Made by a program: the position numbers and the translations under genes
DNA from: Lunularia cruciata
Lineage: Eukaryota > Streptophyta > Marchantiopsida > Lunulariales > Lunulariaceae
Direction: 5' to 3'
DNA length: 64,000 nt
NCBI GenBank assembly: GCA_948567375.1
Contig: OX419755.1
Span: 30,137,001 to 30,201,000, forward strand
Notes under the pieces: model-generated
The model's input: only the letters and a program-made list of their open reading frames with translations
What the model was told of the DNA's origin: nothing
The model's database searches: none
In this document: positions 33,397-44,887 of the stretch, piece by piece
Layout of the letters: the number at the start of each line of letters is the position of its first letter
Numbering within the stretch: the first letter of the stretch is position 1

Positions 33397-36300
33397 TGTG
33401 GTGCCCACAGTTTTTTGTTTTTCTTTGTTTATTAGTGTTTGAAGCACAAAAAACCAAATTGCAAAAGAAGAATGGACGGAAGTGACTTCGGAGGACATAC
33501 AAAGAAGGCAACATCAGATCCGATGATGGAGGTACTCAGAAGAAGGGTATGACAGAAAAAAGTTTGAAGAGCACCGTCTTTGGGTTGGAAGGTGCAGGTG
33601 ATACAAAGACCGTCTAACAACCTTGGTACGTAGCAAGAAAGTACACTTCAAGAAATAGCGGAGGCAGAAGAAGCATGTCTTGATAGTGACCGGACATCAA
33701 CACGCAGAAGAGGGGAGGCCAAATTTGAAATCGACTGAAGAATGACTGCAATTTGGGGTGATATAAGATTGCAAGTGTGCAGGGACAAGTTGAATATGCC
33801 TTGTGAATTTCCAATTCCTTTGAGTAGTCGTCTTGCAGTAAAGCGTGTCCAAAAGCAGATTGAGAGTGAGATTTTCTAAAATCCAGAAGGAGTTAGAGTG
33901 TCTTGTCTAGGAGAGGGCATTGTCTTTTAGTGTCATAGAACGCGAGAGCAGATCATGGCAAAGAAGGTCACAAATGCGCTGGCGGTGTGAAGTTTCACAA
34001 TTTGTAGGCTAGATGTAGTGGCCAGAATCAAAGTCTTAAATAGACTTTGTATTATGTTTTTAGCATGGAAATGGAATTTCAGTTTCCCAAGAGTGATGGC
34101 AGAGATAGCTGCCAGTAATTGCGAGGAGGGTCCCAAAGTTGAAAGGAAGAGAGGAAATCCGGCTTGATAGACTAAGTCAGATTGGAGGCTAGTATTGGGG
34201 AAGGAAGCCGGAGAGCCAACAGGGATCACTTTCTATCGGAAGTGTGATGCTGCAAAAGAGACGGCGGAAATTTGAAACTTGTTCTTTGCTCTTAGAACCA
34301 TGAATGGCTACAAGGTGGAGTCCTATTCGGATCCGATTAGGAGAAGTATTGTGGGGGAGATGATGGCCATGTTCAAGCCAGAACAAACAACGTATGTGAA
34401 CATGCAGCAAGTGGTCTTCTTCCACCAGATGTTTGCAGGGGTCAAGGTGAATTGGGCAAAGTGTTTTCACCACCAAACGAGGCAGATGGTGATCAATTGG
34501 CAAACACATTCTCCTCCTCATTATTTCCCACCATTTGCAGTACATTTCTACTTTGGGTTGAACTTGCTGACAGTAGAGGAGTGGCATCGCATGGTGTCCC
34601 ATTTCCATCCTGACTTAAGACGGGAAGCGGACAAAGAAGAGAAACAATATATGATACATCTGCAAGCCAATGACAATCATTTCTTGAAGACAGGACAATG
34701 GAAGATAGAAGAAGTCACAAGTCCAAAGACAAAGAAGCGTACTAAACCCGAAGAAGCAAAGTCGCCTCCAACTCAAAGGAAGACTCAAAGATTGGTTGTG
34801 CAGAATAAGAAGATGGTGAGAGAAGCATCATTGGAGTCAGAGTCTGAAGAAGAAACCGAGTCGCAAGAAGGAGAATCCAAAGAAGATGAACTCACCCTAA
34901 AAAGTGAGGAGTCTAGAAGTGAAAGTGATGGGGAACCTGAGGTTCAGCAATTGGTGGTGGTTAGTAAAGCTTGTCATGTGATGATTGACAGAGTACTCGG
35001 AACAACGAGTCATTGCGTAGCCATGATGGTGAATAAGCAGAGACCAGAGGAAAAGGAGGAGTATCCTACGGGGCCGAGTTCAATCGGTAAAGAAGAAGAA
35101 AGTTCAGATACGGTGTCTCTTAAGATACAAAGATCGCGACTTCAGATGAAGGAGCCAATGAAGGAATTGAAGACTGAAGACAAAGACGGCAATGAAGAAA
35201 AAGATAGCTTTGGTGGGATACTATATCTGACAAAATTGGCCACCCCATTGTTGGAGCTATTAAAGGAGCATCGGAATGTAATTCCCCAAGATTGTAAGAA
35301 GGGGATAAATGAGTTGCAGGTGGTGAAGCATCTGTTGAGTGAAGTGAAGAGGTTGCAAGAGCAACAAGTCCAAAGAAATGACAAAATTGGAGAACTTTGG
35401 AGAGAGGAAGTCTTGAAGAAGAAGGCTTTCAAGATGTTACAAGAGAGCTGCGAGTCAAAACCAAAAGAACTGCAGAGGCAAGCTGGAGAACTGAAGGAGA
35501 AGACGATGTGGCTGAGAAAAATGAAGGAGGAAGTGAGTGATGTGCGCATTGAGAATATTGATTTGAAGGCAACAACAGCAATAATGGAGCAGGAGTTGGA
35601 CAGCTTGAAGAAGAGTGCAGCGGGGAAGGATCAAGCATGGCGGAGAGAGTTAGCAGCCAAGCATGAAGAAGAAGGATGATTACGAGAGCTGGTCCAAAGT
35701 GCTGAGTTACAGAGTACACAATATGGGGAGGAGAAGAAGATGCTTGATGCGGAGTACGACGATGAGTTGAAGATGTACCATGAAGAGTTGAAGGTAGAGC
35801 GCTCTCGAGGATATGAGTCAGAATCAGTAGGAGATGTTGCAGGGAAGTTGAGAGCAATCTTGAGCATTGAGGCTGAAGGAAGATTGGAAGAAGCCCGTCT
35901 ACATGAGTTGAAGTTGCTTGTGCAAGAAACTTGGAAGAGAAAGGCCAAAGGTGTGGATATGAACACGTTGCTGATCCGATTGAGGGAGCGTGTAGACCGG
36001 AAGATGTTAGAAGTAGAAGACAATGTTAGTCTCAGATTAGATTTAGTCAATTTGGAGTTAGAGAAAATTAGGAATAGTGTGACCACGGAGAGGAAGTCTG
36101 ATGTTGCAGAAGTAGGAATTCAGGTGTCATCGGACTTATTATTTGAGACACTAGAGAAGAGGGGGTTAGGAGATAAAGAGTTAGATATGTCACTCCTTAG
36201 TGCAATTGTAGTTCCTAGTGTAGAAGTAGTAGAAGTAGTGCAGGAATTAGTAGAATTAGATATACCCAAAGAAGGAGAAGTAGTAGGAAGATCATAGGGT

Positions 36301-36780
36301 TTGGAAGCCGATGATGAGGTAGACATCGGATTGGTGTAAGTACCAATTTTGAGATAGGAAGAGGCAGATATGAAGAGATGGATTGTCAGTTTGGATCTGT
36401 AGGTAGAAAGAGATGTTAGGAAGCGGTGCATGGGTAGGAAGAACTACTGTTTGCTTCAGTATTTAAGGGGAGCATTTGCAGTACTATGTTGTTTAGTATT
36501 CAAATTTCTGAAGATAGATAAAGCGAAGTGTTGTTTTTAGTGCTTGTCACTTGAGCTTAATTCCGATTGTCAATTCTTTGTTTGTGTTTGTGAGTGTGTG
36601 GAGAATTCCAAAGTGCAAGTCAATGTGTTTGTGGATGTTGGATTCAACAGTCTTGATCTTCATTCTGTGTGTTTGATCTTGAGTGAAGTGCATCGGAGCA
36701 ATGCCTTGACAGGTCCGAGAAGAATTGTAGTGTTGGTAGTATTCTTCATTTGTGAGTGCAGCACAAAGTTGATGTGAAGA
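33397..36780 (+). repeat. L11: plus-strand LTR, 3' end lost in a palindrome
   Basis: Begins TGTGGTGCCCACAG at 33397 after ATTTT, of the L8 subtype. It runs through a complete ORF to about 36780, where the last 350-400 bp are missing and a minus-strand LTR (L12) begins, back to back. The right target duplication is therefore lost. Confidence 0.88.
33796..36339 (+). pseudogene. LTR-encoded coiled-coil protein, full-length frame (L11)
   Basis: Complete 848-codon frame with no frameshift, from MPCEFPIPLSSRLA (33796) to DDEVDIGLV (36337). The N-domain (33990-34600) has ARIKVLNRLCIMFLAWKWNF, NCEEGPKVERKRGNP, TTYVNMQQVVFFHQMFAG and HFYFGLNLLT. An acidic SESEEETESQEGESKEDEL linker follows, then coiled coil (35230-35900) and LLIRLRERVDRKMLEVEDNV. 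The stretch 34279-35679 is open for 466 codons. About eight in-frame stops occur, mostly in the first 480 bases. This copy defines the full protein layout. A TATAAG box lies about 30 bases before the ATG. Confidence 0.9.
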
Positions 36781-37020
36781 TCAACATCAACTTTGCACTA
36801 CACTCACAAATGTAGAATACTACCAACACTACAATTCCTCTCAGATTGTCAAGGCATTGCTTCGATTGCACTTCACTCAGGATCAAACACATAGAATGAA
36901 GATCAAGCCAATGGAATCCAACATCCAACAAGCACACTGACTTGCACTTTGAATTTCTTCACACACTCAAAAACACAAGTACAACGTTGATACCCAGAAT
37001 CAAGCTCAAGCAACGAGCAC
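36541..37020. repeat. Large inverted repeat (tail-to-tail LTRs)
   Basis: The 3' parts of plus-strand L11 and minus-strand L12 face each other with only about 8 bp between the arms (36776-36783). The arms of about 235 bp match closely, for example TTGTAGTGTTGGTAGTATTC at 36725 and its reverse complement at 36814-36833. Both LTR ends that should lie here are missing, which fits deletion at the centre of an unstable palindrome. Confidence 0.85.
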
Positions 37021-40000
37021 TACTTCACAGCACTTTGCTTTATATATTCTCAGAAATTATGAGCACTAAACAATAATTCTCTACGAATGCCACTCTTAAG
37101 TCTACAACAACTTTTCTAACTTACAGATCCGAAATGACAATGCACCTCTTCATATCTGCCTCTTCATATCTCAAAAACTGTTACTAATCCAATCCGATGT
37201 ATACTTTGTCATCAGCTTTCAAACCCAAACCCGAAGTAAATTTACTTCCTACTACTCTATCCTCGGGTTTGATAACTTCTACTTCTTCTACTAGATCAAG
37301 CAATTCTCTTTCCTAATCTGAAATTCCACTAGTGGGTAACCCTTCTAAACCTTCATCTCTCAACCCACTCTTCTCCAATACCTCCATCTCTAACTCCAAA
37401 GACATCTGCACTCCTATGTTATCTACTTTGGGTTTGGTTCTAACATCCTTCCAAAGTTTATCTATCTCCAATTTCACTAAGTTTAATCTGATTGCAATAT
37501 TGTCTTCTACTTCTAAGATCTTCCTGTCTACATGAGTTCTTAAACTGATCAACAAGGCATTCAAATCAGTGTCTTTTGCCTGTCTCTGCCTTGTCTCCTG
37601 CACCAACAACTTCAACTCGTGCAACCTCGTTTCTTCAATTCAAACACTGGCCTCTGTACTCAACATCGCGTTCATCATGAAGACTATCTCCTTCAACGGC
37701 TCCAATCTCATTTTTCTTTCTCGCTCTCAATCTGCAAGCCAATCCTCCCTATACAGGGCCAATTCCACCTCGAACTTGGCTTTCACCGTCTCCTTCTCCT
37801 TCTCCTTCTGTACAACCTTTTCCTCCTGAAAACAAAGTAACTCTCGTAATCTTTCTTCTTCCCTATACCGTGCTGCCAACTCTCTTTGCCAGAGTTGCTT
37901 CTTCTCCTCTTCGCTCTCCATCACCCTATCAAGCTCTTGATCCTTCACTACTACTCTCGCCATAGCATGGATAACTTCTACTCTTCAATCAGCAAACTGC
38001 TGCTTCAAGATTTCATATTCAGCTACTTGTCTCTCCCTTGCTATGTCACTTTTCTTAACAAGATCTTCTTGATAACTCACTTATCTCTTCAGGTCTTCAA
38101 TTACCTGAGTCGTCATTACTGCCTCCGTTCACAGTACTTCCCTTTCGTCCTCACCTCGGGTTATACTCTTCTTCAACCCCGAGTTCTCTTCTTCTAATCT
38201 TGATAACACTTGCAAGACAGTCTTCACCTCTGGACAAGTCGACTGCATCTCCTTCTTCTTGTGCTCTAACTTCACCAGCAATGGACACACAACCTCCCCT
38301 CAAATACTCAATCCCATCGCTTGCTACTACTTCCTCTTGCGTAGCAACTTCTCTTTGTACTTTGTGTTCATCCGATACTTGCATCCTTCTCTGCAGTCTT
38401 TGTATTGGTACTGACGCTTCACTCCCCAAGCTTTCATTCACCTCTTCTTTCAAGTTACTCGGACCTGCATCACACCTTGCCTTGCGTCTCAAGCGAACTC
38501 CCCTTTGAACTGCGATCTTCTCTTCTGCCTTGGGTACTTCATCTTCCAACTTCATGATGTCCTCGGCTTTGATTTCTGCCTGCACTTCTTCTACCTCCTC
38601 TGCAGCAACTGGCCCCAATGTCATTTCTCCACCCTCATCGCTGTCACTACTTGTATTTCCACTTTGAAGCGTTAGCTCGGGCTCCTCCTTGTGTTCTGAA
38701 TCTTTGGACTTGCACTCGGCCTCAGCTTTTGAGTCTTCATCTTTTGACTCGATCACCACCATGCCTTACCTCAGGTTTCCTTTTCTTGTCTTCTGAGGTT
38801 TTGTCGTATCTTTGGCTTTGCCCTGCCGACTTCTCTTCTTCGATCTCCACATTCTTCCCTGTCTTCTTGTAGTACTTGTTGGTGCTTCTGATTTGCAAGA
38901 TATACTACTGCTCCTCTACATCGACTTCCTTTCTCAAATCAAGATGGAAATGCGACACCATCTGAGTTTGCTCCGCCGAGTTTAGCAAATTCAACTTGAG
39001 GTAGAAATGAGCTGCAAATGGCACAATGTAGTGTAGAGGCAATTTATCCCATAGATTCCACACCATTTGTCGCATTCTCCCATGGAAACACCTCGCCCAA
39101 TTGATTGGTTCTCCTGCAAACAATTTTGTGAAAGAACACCGCTTGGTGTTTCATCACATAGGTTGTTCTCTCTGGCTTCAAGATTGCCATCAGAGCACTC
39201 ACAATTCCCCTCTTGATAGGGTCTTTGTAACTCTCTACTTTGTACCCATTCTTTGTCCGCTTTGATGAGAATGCATCTCTCACCTCTTGGGTTTCTTGGG
39301 CTATCTCTCCCTTCCCCAAGAACGTGGCCCCCTGCTCCGAGCCTGCTTCCTTCTCGAGTACTAGTCTCCAATCCAACTCTGTCCAACAAGCCGGATTTCC
39401 TCTCTTCCCTTCTTCCTTGGGTCCATCGAGACACTTGCTCTCCATGATCTCTGTCATGAAACCTAGAAAACTCACATTCCAATTCCACGCCAAGAAGGTG
39501 ATCCGAAGTCGGCTCAAGACTTCAATCCTCGCAATAACATCTAACCTCTAAATCACATGATTTCTCATTGCGAATTTGGAGTTCTTCTTTCCTCCTCCCA
39601 TCTCTCTTGCTTTCTCACAATCTCTCGGTTTCACTCTTGCGACTTCTCCCTTACACACTAGCCCATTTCCAACTCTATTTCCCTTCCCACGATCACCTGC
39701 AGGACGACTTCTCAATGGCAAAGGAAAATTACTTGACATTGCGTTGTTGCGAGTTCAATTGTTATAGAGTTGTGCTTTCTTTGTCTTTCTTCACTTTGAG
39801 TTTCTACTAAGAAATCACACCTCCTACATGCACCTGTCACTATCAATCAAACTTTGTGCGTATGGGCCACCGGTTTTTGAACGGTCCCTTCTTGAATTTC
39901 TTGCCCCGACGAAAGGTTGTTAGACAGACTTTGCCTTGGGTTGAGCTCCCCTCGATACGAAGACTCCTTACTTTGGATTGTATGCTGACAAGGCATTTTC

Positions 40001-40153
40001 GAGTACTTTGCCTTATGACCTGAAGTCACTTTACTTTGGGTTTCATCCTGAAGACTCTTTTCTTCACCTTCTTTGGCCATACAGGCGCAATCTGACTTCT
40101 CTATACACTTCTTCTTCTCTATTTTGAAAAAAACAAAAAATGTGTGCACCACA
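36781..40153 (-). repeat. L12: 3' LTR of G1
   Basis: Coding start TGTGGTGCACACA at 40153, right next to the polypurine tract. Same subtype and colinear with L13. The terminal 350-400 bp (R-U5 end) are missing at the inverted-repeat junction near 36780. Confidence 0.9.
37184..39739 (-). pseudogene. LTR-encoded coiled-coil protein (G1 3' LTR copy)
   Basis: 852 codons from MSSNFPLPLRSRPAGD (39739) to YIGLD at 37184, with compensating frameshifts between about 39040 and 38000 and a stop after MRNHVI (39548). N-domain ARIKVLSRLRITFLAWNWNV and LDGPKEEGKRGNPACW; acidic linker open at 38762-38151; coiled coil near 37960; RLHELKLLVQETRQRQAKD; LISLRTHVDRKILEVEDN. In the genomic RNA this frame would follow pol directly, like a 3'-terminal accessory gene. 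It is a pseudogene here, but all parts are present. Confidence 0.88.
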
Positions 40154-40172
40154 TACGCCCTCCCTCAAATTT
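40154..40172 (-). other. G1 polypurine tract
   Basis: On the minus strand the sequence just before the 3' LTR is TTTGAGGGAGGGCGTA, a purine-rich stretch that would prime plus-strand DNA synthesis. Its contact with TGTGGTGCACACA fixes the LTR start. Confidence 0.8.
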
Positions 40173-41421
40173 GAGCGTCCCCGCGAATATAGACCTCGGA
40201 TGTCTTAGAGACTTCCGAGTCTATGGTCCAATATCTCTGAACTCTCCTCCCGTTTACTCGAGTGGCAAAAGGATTATGTTCCAAGTCTACAAGCTGCATG
40301 GACCTGTTTTTGTAAAGATGAAGAACTCGATAGGGACACATCCATCTCAAATGCAACTTGCCTAGCAAAAATATTCGGCGATTGTCATATAACAAAACCA
40401 AATCTCCTTCACGTACAACTACAGGCTTGATTCGCTTATCGTGCCTAACTTTCCTCTATGCTTGTACTTCTTTCATGGTTTGCATTGCATCGTCTCTTTT
40501 CTCTTCTAACCACATCAATTGATGAATCCAAAGATCCTGACTTTCTTCTTCCGACAATCGTTCTTCGCAAAGAATCCGATATGTTGGTACTTCAAATTCA
40601 ATTGGCAGTATGGGATGCAAGCCATATGTCAAGAAGTATAGAGTTTGTTTGGTTTTAATCTTTTTTGTCGTTTGATATGCCCACAATGCGGCTGGTAATT
40701 TTGTATCCCAGTCATAGGCATAATTGACAGTCACCTTATTCAAAATTTTGCAAAGTAACCCATTTGCTGTTTCTGTTAAGCCATTTGCTTTTGGGTTATA
40801 AGGAGTCGTCTTCCGATGTTTAATCTGAAAGTACTTGGTTAATGCCTCCATTATAGAGTTCAAAAAATGTGTTTATCGATCACTGACCAATTCCAGAGGA
40901 CACCCATATTGGGAGATGATGTTTTGAAAGAAAAATTCCACCACAATTTCAGCATCATCTCTGCGAGTTGCTTCAGCTTTGACCATCTTGGTAGCATAGT
41001 CAGTGCAAACCAAAATGTACCGCTTTCTTGTGACTTAGGTCACTGGTTGAATGGGACCCATAAAATCAATCCCCCATTTCTCAAATGGGGCCAAAGGCAA
41101 AATTGGTCTCAAAGGCCATTGAGAAGTAGCCGTCGGCTTCCTTGTTCTTTGACAAGCATCATAGCTTCAGATATAAGCATGCACGTCTTTATACATGGTA
41201 GGCCACCAATACCCTGCCAAAAGAATTTTCTTTACAGTATTCTTCACAGCATAGTGTCCTCCCAATGCTTCGGAGTGTAAAGATTCAATCACTCCTCCTA
41301 CTTTGTATGACTCCAAGCATTGCCAAAGTACTTTGTCTTTGCCCATCTTAAATAAAATGTTGTGTTTGAGTTGGTACGGCTCCATTTTCATGAGAAAGAC
41401 TGCCCTCTGCTCTGGGTCCAT
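40165..41421 (-). pseudogene. G1 integrase
   Basis: Minus-strand integrase ending at 40165, next to the polypurine tract. The zinc-binding region is at 41421-41130 (LHSEALGGHYAVKNTVKK, GYWWPTMYKDVHAYI, then CQRTRK). The core has WGIDFMGP (first Asp, about 41080-41055), VSDR-stop-THF (second Asp, about 40880) and NPKANGLTETANGLL (Glu, about 40790-40760). The C-terminal part carries KRDDAMQTMKEVQA, then the stop at 40456 and a basic tail reading VREGDLVLLYDNRR. Stops at about 41162, 41035, 40871 and 40456 inactivate it. The core style fits Athila/Tat-type elements with no chromodomain visible. Confidence 0.85.
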
Positions 41422-41457
41422 CCCTTCAGGACAATGGAGAGTATGCAGATAGTGATA

Positions 41458-41854
41458 TTAAGTTGCATACCTTGTACTTTGCATTGCTGATAATTGATAC
41501 AACTCTTCATTAGGGAACCGATTATCAATTTCCCACTCCTGGTCTTGAGTTTCTAACCTGGACAGGAAGTCCACATTTGAATGCAAAGCTCCCTTCCTTA
41601 CTTGTACAGTATACGTGAATTCTTGTAACAACAAGATCCATCTGGCAATTCGCCCGGATAAATCTACCTTCTTGACCAAATGTTGCAATGTGTAATGGTC
41701 AACATAGAAGACAAACTTGTATCCCAACAGATAGTGGCAAAATTTCTTGCAGGCATACACCATTCAGAGTGCTTCTCTTTCAATTGTTGAATAGTTCTTT
41801 TCAGCAACTGAAAGTTGGCGGCTGGCATAATACACCGGGTAGTCCTTCTTCTTT
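41458..41854 (-). pseudogene. G1 RNase H
   Basis: C-terminal part of the RT-linked RNase H: KKFCHYLLGYKFVFYVDHYT, LQHLVKKVDLSGRIARWILL and the FTYTVQVRKGALHSNVDFLS block near 41600. It degrades RNA of the hybrid during cDNA synthesis. The central part, 41760-41854, is shifted relative to 41855-42625. A stop at 41458 separates it from integrase. Confidence 0.8.
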
Positions 41855-43318
41855 TCATCCTTCTGACTTAAGACAACTCCCGATGGCCATGGACAAAGTG
41901 TCCACATATACATGAAAAAGGATGTCCCAATTTGGGGCCCTCATAACTGGTGCTTCAACCAGCTTCTTCTTCAACACCTGGAAAGCTTCTTCTTCATTTG
42001 CTTCCCACAAATAGTCTTTGGATTTCTTCAGAAGCTTGGTAAGTGGTGCAGCAAGCACTGCATAATTTGACACGAAGCGTTTGTAGCATCCAACATGTCC
42101 TAAGAAGGCTCTCAGCTCCCGAAGGTTCTTTGGTGATTCCAAAGCTATGATTATCTTAACCTTCTTGACATCGACTTCAATACCTCGGCTTGACACCCGA
42201 TGCCCTAGAAGAATTCCCTCCTTCATTGCAAAGAAGCATTTCTCCGGGTGTAATGACAAGCCGGCAAAACAACACCTTTCAAAAGTTTGGCAAAGGTAAT
42301 CTAAATGTACAACTCTTCGCCCAAACACACAAAAATCATCAATGAAAACTTCCACAAATTTTTGTAGGAAATCTTTGAAGATTGAATTCATCATCCGCTG
42401 GAAAGTAGCGGGAGCATTACACAACCCCAAGGGCATTTGATTGTAAGAAAAAGTGCCCCAATTGGTCATGAATGTGGTTTTATCCTTGTCTTCTTCTCGA
42501 ATGGATACTTGATTGTACCCTGAAAATCCATCAAGAAAGCTATAACAAGGATGACCAACTACCTGATCTAAAATTGTATCAGTAAAAGGCAAGGGATGAT
42601 GATCTTTCCTTGTGACTGCATTCAACTTCTAGAAGGCTTGGCACACTTGGATCTTCCCTGTTTTCTTCTTCGGGACAATGACAATGGGGGAAACCCATTC
42701 ACTGCTTAAGACAGGGAAGATGATTCTGGCCCCTAAGTACTTATCAGTTTCATCTTTCACCAAAAGTGAGTACTTCGGGTTTAGGCGGTATTGTCGCTGC
42801 CAAACCGGAACTGCACCTTCAACCAAATCAATCCGGTGTTCTCCAAATTCTTGTGGAATACCCGGCATTTGATCAATAGACCAGGCAAATACATCTCGGA
42901 ATTCTATGAACAGGGCGGTGTATCCTGCCAACTCCTCCGAAGTGACTATCTTCAAGATTTTCAAAATTTTTCCTTCAGTCAATAAAACATCTTGATAGTC
43001 ATCGGGGTTGATGACTCCTTCAACGTGGCTTACTCGGCTTAACCCAAGGTGAGCTACCATCAAACCCACTTCCTCCAAGTCAGGTTCACTCGAGGCGAGG
43101 TCATATGGATCTTCATCTTCAACATCCACCTTGTAGCATTCCAAATAGTTACCTTGGACTTCATCTTTAGATTTGTCCTCTTCTTCCGACGAACTTGTTT
43201 CCCCAAGGTAGGGAACTTTTGTCCAACTCACAGTCACCAGCTTCTGATCTTTGGACAAAATGTCCTTGAATCTTAACTTCTGCTGATGCCAATCCACCAC
43301 AACTTGGGCACTGTACAA
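41855..43318 (-). pseudogene. G1 reverse transcriptase (one stop)
   Basis: About 487 codons in one frame, with a single stop at 42629-42631 replacing the residue before KLNAV. Upstream: an acidic connector, then FAWSIDQMPGIP (about 42880) and WVSPIVIVPKKKTGKIQV. Downstream: HHPLPFTDTILDQVVGH, SFLDGFSGYNQV, GTFSYNQMPLGLCNAPATFQ, catalytic VFIDDFCVFG (FIDD at 42346-42335), GILLGHRVSSRGIEVDVKKV and LRAFLGHVGCYKRFV. LPLGLCNAPATFQR-type and FxDDFxVFG motifs are characteristic of the Athila branch. It copies element RNA into DNA. The best preserved pol part of the window. Confidence 0.9.
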
Positions 43319-43471
43319 CTAGGGTCTTCCGATCAATAGAGGGTAACCAGTCTTTGTCACAGGTTGCAACACGATGTAGTTCAACTTGAAGGGAACCTCT
43401 CCAATGATTGTGGTTATATTTGACAGCATGCTCAAAGGCCGTCTCCTAGTTTGGTTTGCAAACTTCAACAC

Positions 43472-44524
43472 TCAGGGTGTTGGTTCAAACGTGTGGTACC
43501 CGAGTCGATTTGCAGTATCTTTGGTCATGACATTCACACCGGACCCCAAATCAATGGGTATTGATGTGATCATGCACCCTGCAATGTCCGCATCTACCTC
43601 GGGAGATCCCAAATATTCTTGTTCAATACAATAGATAGCAGGCAGGTCCTTCTTTGACATTGACCTCACCTTTTTGAGTGCTGAGTTCAGCTGCCGCTTG
43701 TTATCTTCCCACAATTGCTTGAATGTAACGTTGGCATTTGTGGCTGCCAAATCTGCTTCAATATCGTATTGGGGAACTCCTCCCAATTTGACCGTCTTTG
43801 CCTTTGGCTTTGGGTCCGAAGTCTCTCCATGTTCCCTCTTGACTTCAAGACGCTTCAAAATGGTAACGGGCTTGCTAATGGCCTTAACCCAAGGTTCCTC
43901 GGGTTGGCCCACCTCAGCTTGGATCAGACCTTTTACTTCGGATCGGATGTCCACCGGAAAAACTGGAGACTTTGTCTTCGTCTCCTCTTCCAAACTCAGT
44001 TCCCGAGTCCTGAGTAATGCCTCCTTTAGTTCTTTCTGCAAGGCTTTAGCTTTGGCTTTTGCGAGGATCTTTTCCTCCTTGGCAGAAAGAATTGCCTTTG
44101 TGCACAGTCTCTTTGCCTTTCTGGAAGACGACAAGGTCGTACTCAGTTCTTTGGGATCACGCTTCTTCTTGCTGGAGCGTGTCTCAACTTTCAAAATTTC
44201 AAGGTCCGGCCATTCTCCTTCTAAGGCCGGACTCCCTTCTTGAGGTCTCTCTTCCTCAAGAGTGATACAATTTACATTAGTATCCCCTTTTGGCTGAATT
44301 GCTGCACGCTCAGCGGGGGTCTGTACATACTTTACAGGCGGCTTCGGGTTTGGTGGGTGAGGACATTGGTTGCCCATATGCCTCGATTTTTTACAATTTC
44401 CACATATAGGAACATACCCGATTTGCCTTCTTGGCTCCGGATAGTTTGGAGACCAATGTCCTATCGAGCCACAATTATGATAGGCTCCAGGTGCAGCATT
44501 CTGAGGGCAATTCTGGCTGCTCAT
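43472..44524 (-). CDS. G1 nucleocapsid-linker-protease segment, 350 aa open
   Basis: Open 350 codons. Residues 17-29 are a degraded zinc knuckle (HNCGSIGHWSPNY, outer Cys lost). Residues 41-54 are an intact CCHC knuckle (CGNCKKSRHMGNQC). A long Lys/Glu-rich helical linker (about 105-260) follows. Near the end is the retropepsin active site IDLGSGVNVMT (Asp at residue 325), with DLG in place of the usual DTG/DSG, as in Athila-type proteases (family knowledge). The frame stops at 43472. The rest of the protease (43471-43319) continues with one stop, then joins RT. Part of the gag-pol polyprotein. Confidence 0.85.
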   Translation of the reverse strand: MSSQNCPQNAAPGAYHNCGSIGHWSPNYPEPRRQIGYVPICGNCKKSRHMGNQCPHPPNPKPPVKYVQTPAERAAIQPKGDTNVNCITLEEERPQEGSPALEGEWPDLEILKVETRSSKKKRDPKELSTTLSSSRKAKRLCTKAILSAKEEKILAKAKAKALQKELKEALLRTRELSLEEETKTKSPVFPVDIRSEVKGLIQAEVGQPEEPWVKAISKPVTILKRLEVKREHGETSDPKPKAKTVKLGGVPQYDIEADLAATNANVTFKQLWEDNKRQLNSALKKVRSMSKKDLPAIYCIEQEYLGSPEVDADIAGCMITSIPIDLGSGVNVMTKDTANRLGYHTFEPTP

Positions 44525-44533
44525 TGATAGTCT

Positions 44534-44887
44534 TCATGGAGGAGCATTGGGGTTATACTCCCTTGGTCCAAACCTTGAACCTTGGTATGATGTGCTAGCT
44601 TGAAGCTGTACTTCTTGTGTTTGATACACAGCCTCTTCGTCCTCATCTTGGTTCCATCTTGGAACCCAATCAATTTGCTGCACCAAGAATGCATTACAAG
44701 TATTGCATTCTATGTTTGCATGGCCTGAGTTGCCACATGCGGTGCACCATACATTTGATCTCCCAAATGTTGGGGCCTTCCTTCTGTCCTTAGCTCCAAT
44801 CATCTGGATCTTGAAATCCGAAAACTCCTTGATGAGGGCATCTAGCATGGTATCCACCTTATGTACACTCTTTGCTGGAGGAGTCAT
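44534..44887 (-). CDS. G1 gag, first zinc knuckle segment
   Basis: Open 117 codons between the capsid and the second knuckle region. It has a helical lead (DALIKEFSDFKIQMIG), then a CCHC knuckle CTACGNSGHANIEC (Cys48, Cys51, His56, Cys61), then an acidic stretch and a Gln/Ser-rich tail (ASTSYQGSRFGPREYN). Together with the next segment G1 gag has three knuckle-like units, more than usual. A stop just before 44524 separates the segments. Binding of element RNA is the expected role. Confidence 0.82.
   Translation of the reverse strand: MTPPAKSVHKVDTMLDALIKEFSDFKIQMIGAKDRRKAPTFGRSNVWCTACGNSGHANIECNTCNAFLVQQIDWVPRWNQDEDEEAVYQTQEVQLQASTSYQGSRFGPREYNPNAPP

Noticed and set aside
36781-40153. LTR ORF as an env-like gene
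   Set aside because: It has the position of an env-like gene, but no signal peptide or membrane segment is visible; it is charged coiled coil.
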